From NCBI GenBank assembly GCA_050247075.1, contig JBFWUW010000026.1, positions 1 through 64,000 on the forward strand: a stretch of 64,000 nucleotides of DNA, read 5' to 3'. Positions 59,346-64,000 of the stretch are shown here, one piece after another. How positions within the stretch are numbered: position 1 is the stretch's first letter; each line of letters begins with the position of its first letter. The position numbers were made by a program, and so were the translations under genes. Source of the stretch: JBFWUW01 sp050247075 (lineage in GTDB: Bacteria > Planctomycetota > Planctomycetia > Pirellulales > JBFWUW01). The notes under the pieces were generated by a model. That model made no database searches. It saw nothing but the letters and a program-made list of their open reading frames with translations, and was not told where the DNA came from.

Positions 59346-60851
59346 TCAATCCAATTGCAATTGGGCGATCGCCAGGTTCTTTGCTAGCCAAGCGATGCCT
59401 TTGTCCAGTAAATCCTGTGGCACCGCCGTATAGTTGCGGTCTGATAAGGTTCGAGGGGCTTGCCCCAGGAAAAGCCTCTCCAAGCCCGAGTAGTGCCGAT
59501 GGTTCCGCAACCGCGTTGCACTAGTCTTCTTGAGTATCTTCAGCGTGAAGACGATGCCAGTCTTTTTGGCAAGGCGACGAGCGGCCAACCCAACCGGATC
59601 GGACTTGCGAAGTTTGCCGGTATCGGAGATGGATTCCGTTTTCACGGGACGGCCCGTCTGGGTCAATAACACGCGGTGCCGATCGTTGCTGCGATGCTTC
59701 TTTAACATTTCGAGAGTCTGTGGCCAGAGCCGATAGCAGACAACGGGAACATTTTCGCAGTCACTTGTCTTACTTCGTTTGCGAGTGATCGTGCCTCGTT
59801 TCCAATCGACCTCGCTGGGTGTGAGGTCGGCCATGTCTATTTGTGTCAGCCCGCAATTCAGTGCCAGTAACATGTACAGCCGCATCCTTTCGGTGGCAGC
59901 CTTAAACAATTTTTCGATTTGGCTATTGTTCAATGGCACGACTGCGGTGAGCGACGAGGTGATCCGTAGTGATTGCGATTGGATGTTCGTCGGAAGATGA
60001 TCGAGCCTGCCATGCTCGGCCAACCAACGAACCCACGTTTTGAACGACGCCAGCACATCGCGGGCATAGTCGCGAGACAATTGCTTGGCCGCGATCCGTT
60101 CCAGCAAATGAGTACGGAAGCTGGAGAGCGTATGGGAATCAATTTGCTCGACCGAACTACTTCCTCCCATGAAGTCCAAGGCGAGTTGCAAATGGCGTCT
60201 CAGATTATCGGCTCGACCGGCTGAGAGTTCACCGGCCGACACCTCAACCCGCTTGCCGACCAGGTAATTCTCGACTTGAGCAGCCAGCGTAAGATCAGGG
60301 GCCCCCTGGATCAGGCGTTTGTCCTGGGCGTTCAAACGATCTCGCCACAGCGAGACATCCATCGGCATCGGCCCCGTGACACGATCGACATGTTGTTCCA
60401 CCGCTTCGGGATCAGCTTGCCAGATGTCGTTGTCCGTCTTCGATAAGGCGGCCGTGAGCTCGACCTCGGTCGAATTCAGTGGTGCGGGACCGGCAAAGAA
60501 TCGGTCGGCCCAGCCCAGTGGCGGTGGGAGGCGACTGGCAAGACGATCCGTCAAGTCTTGTAACTTCTGGCGAGCAATGGCTGCCGTCCGATCGTCGCCG
60601 TGATCGACGGACCAGGCGAGGACGCTGTTCCACTCGGCGATGACGGACTCATATTCACGCCGGTGCGGTTTGTTGTGTTCGGCTTGCTGATCCAAGTCCG
60701 CCCGCAACAGCCTCCAGGCGGCTTCGGCGGCCTTCTTGGCTTCGCGATCGCTTTTCCCGGTACCGCCGTCGAAACGATGCTTCCGGCCCCGGTAAACAAC
60801 CTTCCATTGTTGGCGGGACGGCTCCCAGTTCAGCTTGGCGGGTCGGGACAT
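59346..60851 (-). CDS. Tyrosine site-specific integrase (planctomycete-type)
   Basis: 501 residues. N-terminal ~160 residues are a basic arm (SRPAKLNWEPSRQQWKVVYR), then the core-binding domain (about 175-290) and the catalytic domain. The first catalytic region reads LNCGLTQIDMADLTPSEVDW where classic integrases have GLRRxE; the second reads LKKTSATRLRNH and LGQAPRT where HxxR and LGH are usual; the nucleophile region RNYTAVP is present. This altered set (GLTQ, KKTSAT) is the form I know from many planctomycete integrases, so it may be a functional variant clade. Its start is 110 bases from a tRNA-Val 3' fragment, the attachment site. Placed at the right end of the element. Confidence 0.9.
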   Translation of the reverse strand: MSRPAKLNWEPSRQQWKVVYRGRKHRFDGGTGKSDREAKKAAEAAWRLLRADLDQQAEHNKPHRREYESVIAEWNSVLAWSVDHGDDRTAAIARQKLQDLTDRLASRLPPPLGWADRFFAGPAPLNSTEVELTAALSKTDNDIWQADPEAVEQHVDRVTGPMPMDVSLWRDRLNAQDKRLIQGAPDLTLAAQVENYLVGKRVEVSAGELSAGRADNLRRHLQLALDFMGGSSSVEQIDSHTLSSFRTHLLERIAAKQLSRDYARDVLASFKTWVRWLAEHGRLDHLPTNIQSQSLRITSSLTAVVPLNNSQIEKLFKAATERMRLYMLLALNCGLTQIDMADLTPSEVDWKRGTITRKRSKTSDCENVPVVCYRLWPQTLEMLKKHRSNDRHRVLLTQTGRPVKTESISDTGKLRKSDPVGLAARRLAKKTGIVFTLKILKKTSATRLRNHRHYSGLERLFLGQAPRTLSDRNYTAVPQDLLDKGIAWLAKNLAIAQLQLD

Positions 60852-60862
60852 GGCGATGCTCT

Positions 60863-60914
60863 TGGTCCACTATCTGGTCCGTTATTCTTAACATTCTAGT
60901 GCGATAGTGGACCA
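60863..60914. promoter_or_regulatory. Inverted repeat in the integrase promoter/att region
   Basis: TGGTCCACTATC (60863-60874) and its exact complement GATAGTGGACCA (60903-60914) are 28 bases apart, between the integrase start and the att site. Probably arm-type binding sites for the integrase or an excisionase, or an operator for the integrase gene. Confidence 0.7.
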
Positions 60915-60960
60915 GCGTCAATTTTAAAGTGTTTCTGCCAAAGGGTTTACAACTCAACAT

Positions 60961-61505
<545 letters not shown>

Positions 61506-61964
61506 ATGCCTCCGAAACGACCGATTGAAAACGCGACCGAACTCGCCCGGCGATTGAAACGGCTCCACGGCAAACGAAAGCGAAAAAAGGAAAGGGTAAA
61601 CGAGGCGGGCATCAAGCGTCGTTCGTTGACCGAATCTCAGCGAGGCGAGATTCTTCGCATGACCGGCAGCCGTTGCCATATTTGCGGCGGCAAGATCATC
61701 GACGGCCAACCGTGGCAAGCCGACCACGTCTTCGCGCATGCCCACGGCGGTCAGCACACCAGCGACAACTACTTGCCGGCCCATAAACTCTGCAACAACT
61801 ACCGCTGGTTTTACGGCGCTGAAGAGTTTCAATGGATTCTAAAACTGGGCGTCTGGTTTCGCACGCAAGTCGAGCATGAGGACGCGCAGGCGATCGCCCT
61901 GGCCGAGCGATTTGTGAAATACGACAACCATCGACGAACCCGCCGGAAAGCATCGGGCGACTAG
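61506..61964 (+). CDS. HNH endonuclease-like protein
   Basis: 152 residues. Basic leader (KRLHGKRKRKKERVN), then the HNH module: CHICGGKIIDGQPWQADHV, HGGQHTSDNYLPAHKLCNNYR (shortened HTSDNYLPAHKLCNNYR), with CxxC zinc pair and the central His-Asn-His set. HNH nucleases of this short kind are found in phages beside terminase genes. It is convergent with a terminase-small-subunit-like gene with a 4-base end overlap. Confidence 0.88.
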   Translation: MPPKRPIENATELARRLKRLHGKRKRKKERVNEAGIKRRSLTESQRGEILRMTGSRCHICGGKIIDGQPWQADHVFAHAHGGQHTSDNYLPAHKLCNNYRWFYGAEEFQWILKLGVWFRTQVEHEDAQAIALAERFVKYDNHRRTRRKASGD

Positions 61965-62188
61965 CCACACCGCCAGGCTTCTTCCGCCCACAGATTGGCT
62001 TCGTCCATTGCCAGCAGATTGCTTGCCGCGCGGATGGCTTGCCGGTCGGTCCCCTGCTCCACGATCCGCATCAGTCCCTCGACCATGCCGGGCCGCAGTT
62101 CCATCGGCACGGGCCACCCTTCCCGCGAAGCTGGCCATTCCGCGTACTTCGCTCGCAAGGTTGCATGCGATTGAATGAGCAGGTTCAA
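61961..62188 (-). CDS. Terminase small subunit-like / conserved small protein
   Basis: 75 residues. LRPGMVEGLMRIVEQGTDRQ, then AIRAASNLLAMDEANL has the helix pattern MVxxLxxIxxxGtDRxAIRAxxxLxxMD seen in phage terminase small subunits and in a planctomycete small-protein family. No HTH clear. Probably a phage relic paired with the HNH gene. Last residues overlap the HNH end. Confidence 0.6.
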   Translation of the reverse strand: MNLLIQSHATLRAKYAEWPASREGWPVPMELRPGMVEGLMRIVEQGTDRQAIRAASNLLAMDEANLWAEEAWRCG

Positions 62189-62249
62189 CTCGAAAAGCAG
62201 GGAAGGCTTGCAACGAATTGGCCTTCCCTGCTCGCTCTTGCAGGTTCGT

Positions 62250-62384
62250 TAGCTCGTGGCATTAAGCAGCGATCTCCTGAAATTGATCGCGGCGGTATTC
62301 CACGTAGACCAACTCTCCCCCAATCCGGTACTCAATTCGCACGTACCCGTGGAATGGGTGATCCCATGAATACTTGAGTTCCAT
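62250..62384 (-). CDS. 44-residue protein
   Basis: MELKYSWDHPFHGYVRIEYR, then IGGELVYVEYRRDQFRRSLL. Good AGGGAG nine bases before ATG 62384. Beta-hairpin-rich, aromatic and charged; no family recognised. Too short for routine gene finding, supported by its ribosome-binding site and protein-like composition. Confidence 0.5.
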
Positions 62385-62892
62385 GGCGTACACTCCCTGT
62401 CGGGAATAGAACGCCTAAGCTACCTCACCAGGCACTGCACCAATAGCCGCACCGAATAGGCATAAACCGTCGATTTGGCCGTTGAAACCATTGGTGGTGG
62501 GTTTATACTGAGCCTGGGTTGGGTCCATGTCTCCGTAGCTAAGGCAAAAGTCGGAAAGCCCAACCTCACTGGCCCCGCAGCTAACGCCTTGAGAATCGAA
62601 GGCTGCGCGGGCCTCTTTTGTTGGGCAACGTATATGTCGGGCCGTTTCTGTCGGCCCATAAAAAAACCCGACGCTTGCATGCGCCGGGTCTTTGGATGAG
62701 CGTGTGCTCAAACGGAACTTGCTTGTTCGGACCACTCGGTGATGTCCGTTTCACCGCTTGTTCAGTATTGTCAAAGCCGCCCTTCCGCTCCCTCAACGCC
62801 TCGAACATATGCTCGTAGTTTAATGGATCAAGGTGCGCGTTCAAACGAAAAATGAACCGCTGGCGGTGGATTGTCGCGGATTCTTATCGGTT
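62385..62892. other. Non-coding region with hairpins
   Basis: About 500 bases. Open frames on both strands run through the hairpins and I do not accept them as genes. Contains a GGGCCG/CGGCCC stem (62639-62657) and the terminator at 62658. Confidence 0.4.
62658..62689 (-). terminator. Intrinsic terminator, minus strand
   Basis: On the minus strand ACCCGGCGC-ATGCAA-GCGTCGGGT is followed by a run of seven T. It would end transcription of the 62893 gene, about 200 bases downstream of its stop. Confidence 0.8.
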
Positions 62893-64000
62893 TCATCCCT
62901 TGCGTCTCTTGGCCCGTTTGCGGTTATTCACCGCGTCTACGCTAGAAATCAGATAAAAGACGCTTCCCGCCGCGTCGATGCGGTAAATCATTCCGCGTGA
63001 ATCCTTGCCGATCGTGCCAAAGTCGTCTTTGGAAGTGACTCCTTTCCGTCGGTAGGTGGCTAAGGTGTGCTTGCTGGGCCGACCCTGTTTGATCAGTCCT
63101 GCCTCGGGAATGAATTTATTGGACGTTAGTGGCGGCACATGGTCTGGATAAGCATTTGAGGCCTGTACGTCTTCTTCCATTTGCGGATGCAGTACGACCC
63201 GCGTTGGGAATTGCCCATCATCCAGGACGTTCTTGCCAGCCCGAAACTGTTCCATGACTTCCACGAGTTTACTGGCCATCGCCACAAAATCTTGCACGAC
63301 GGTTCCCTTCAGCCATTTATCGCCGTTGTGTTTTTCAATCAGAGACCTTGCCTCGGCGATTCCGTCGAAGCCATAGATCAGGCAATCCGCGACCACTTTG
63401 GCGGATTCTTCGTTCCGGCAGGCTTCTCGAATGGAATCACGGACACCTAAGGCCATCTCGTCGTTGGCTGCAAACACCACATCGACAGGTTGCGACTCTT
63501 GAGCAATCGCCTTGCGCATGATTTCGGCGGCCTCCTGACGCAGCCAATTCGCGGATGGCAGGTGATTGGCGCCACCTTGTGACGGCGTGGCTCCCTCGTC
63601 GCGCAGACCGCGCAAGAATCCTCTGATTCGCCAAAGTGAATCAATTCTCCTCGAACCTGGCATGACCCACACCCTCGGTTGGTGAACTCCTTTTCTGCGT
63701 AACTCAATCGATGCCGCGCGACCCAACTCCCTTGTTCCTTCTGCGCTCTTGCACAGGATCGAGGGTGGCTTTGGTGGTGCCGGCGATCCGTTCGAGCTTG
63801 GCCAACCGTGAAAGGGCAAAGTCAGCGCAATCGTCGGAATGTTGTGACTCTTGATGACTTCCGAGACACCTAAGCTCAGTTCACTTGAATCCGTTGGTAC
63901 CACGATCAGGAACTTGATTCGACCAGAATTCATGCGGAATTCGCGTTCTAGAATACGGGTAACCTCCTTCGCGTCGAACTGCGCTTGAACACTTGATACG
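62893..64000 (-). CDS. Periplasmic sugar-binding-protein-like / LacI-type domain protein, partial
   Basis: The frame stays open to the right edge (FDAKEVTRILEREFR lies upstream of the first internal ATG at 63933), so the N-terminus is outside the window. Visible: KFLIVVPTDSSELSLGVSEV, IPTIALTLPF, AASIELRRKGVHQPRVWVMPG, VDVVFAANDEMALGVRDSI and GTVVQDFVAMASKLVE, the type-1 periplasmic binding fold (Peripla_BP_4). A C-terminal ~75-residue extension follows, with the basic segment RRKGVTSKDDFGTIGKDSR and end AVNNRKRAKRRKG, not usual in sugar-binding proteins. It may sense a sugar or peptide; no permease is in view. Confidence 0.75.
   Translation of the reverse strand, partial: VSSVQAQFDAKEVTRILEREFRMNSGRIKFLIVVPTDSSELSLGVSEVIKSHNIPTIALTLPFHGWPSSNGSPAPPKPPSILCKSAEGTRELGRAASIELRRKGVHQPRVWVMPGSRRIDSLWRIRGFLRGLRDEGATPSQGGANHLPSANWLRQEAAEIMRKAIAQESQPVDVVFAANDEMALGVRDSIREACRNEESAKVVADCLIYGFDGIAEARSLIEKHNGDKWLKGTVVQDFVAMASKLVEVMEQFRAGKNVLDDGQFPTRVVLHPQMEEDVQASNAYPDHVPPLTSNKFIPEAGLIKQGRPSKHTLATYRRKGVTSKDDFGTIGKDSRGMIYRIDAAGSVFYLISSVDAVNNRKRAKRRKG

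Noticed and set aside
62581..62844. Minus-strand frame starting with TTG, reading through the terminator
   Set aside because: It would be translated across an intrinsic terminator hairpin and has no ribosome-binding site.

Overview
The window looks like chromosomal DNA from a planctomycete (phylum Planctomycetota, probably a Pirellula/Gemmata-type lineage). The signs are two Hanks-type Ser/Thr kinases with one membrane span and unusual C-terminal modules, a giant Calx-beta/RHS surface protein with an FEERRVLT-type N-terminal motif, M50 peptidase-HlyD fusions, a TPR-DUF6165 protein, and an integrase of the variant common in that phylum. This assignment is inference from gene content; no rRNA or other species marker is present.

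Layout. 1-7.9 kb: a kinase cut by the left edge, then scattered small metabolic and stress genes (S1-domain protein, pyridoxamine-oxidase-like protein, an Old Yellow Enzyme and a decayed second copy, a GyrI-like protein, PaiB). 8.0-13.2 kb (minus strand): a three-gene envelope/export cluster (GAF-HlyD hybrid, periplasmic adaptor, PqqD-like/M50/HlyD fusion), divergent from the 2168-residue Calx-beta/RHS protein at 13.9-20.4 kb. The RHS protein ends in an AT-richer variable tip, overlapped by a small gene that may encode its immunity or partner protein, and followed by an orphan RHS fragment. 21.6-24.5 kb: TPR-glycosyltransferase-like and DUF3467 genes.

25.5-40.6 kb is the most interesting part: a plus-strand island containing DUF1257, DUF2997, a Ycf46-like AAA+ ATPase, a SWIM-finger ATP-dependent DNA ligase, a stand-alone WGR protein, a DnaN-like sliding-clamp homologue, a PD-(D/E)XK iron-sulfur nuclease and about eight small uncharacterised proteins, many joined by 4-base stop/start overlaps and some separated by strong intrinsic terminators. 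It reads as a DNA-processing system of unknown role. A three-gene ABC-3C conflict system (28.2-31.1 kb) sits inside it, as does a reverse-oriented LRR protein. 40.9-46.6 kb (minus) is a 1900-residue kinase whose extracytoplasmic half carries five header-plus-LRR modules. 46.7-49.0 kb holds a ferredoxin/MBL-fold protein, a thioesterase, a thioredoxin-like lipoprotein and a small gene.

49.6-61.0 kb looks like the right-hand part of an integrative, plasmid-derived element: a GTPase with a membrane partner, an XRE regulator, a DUF3102 protein, a transposase-type HTH protein, a repeat-rich candidate origin with four iterons, a possible replication initiator pair, a small regulator beside a 20-bp palindrome, and a tyrosine integrase ending at a 3' fragment of tRNA-Val(UAC), which marks the right boundary at about 61,007. 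The rest (61.5-64 kb) has an HNH nuclease, a terminase-small-subunit-like protein, a 44-residue ORF and a sugar-binding-protein-like gene cut by the right edge. A short palindrome (AATGCCGCA/TGCGGCATT) recurs at 1.75, 49.1 and 54.4 kb.
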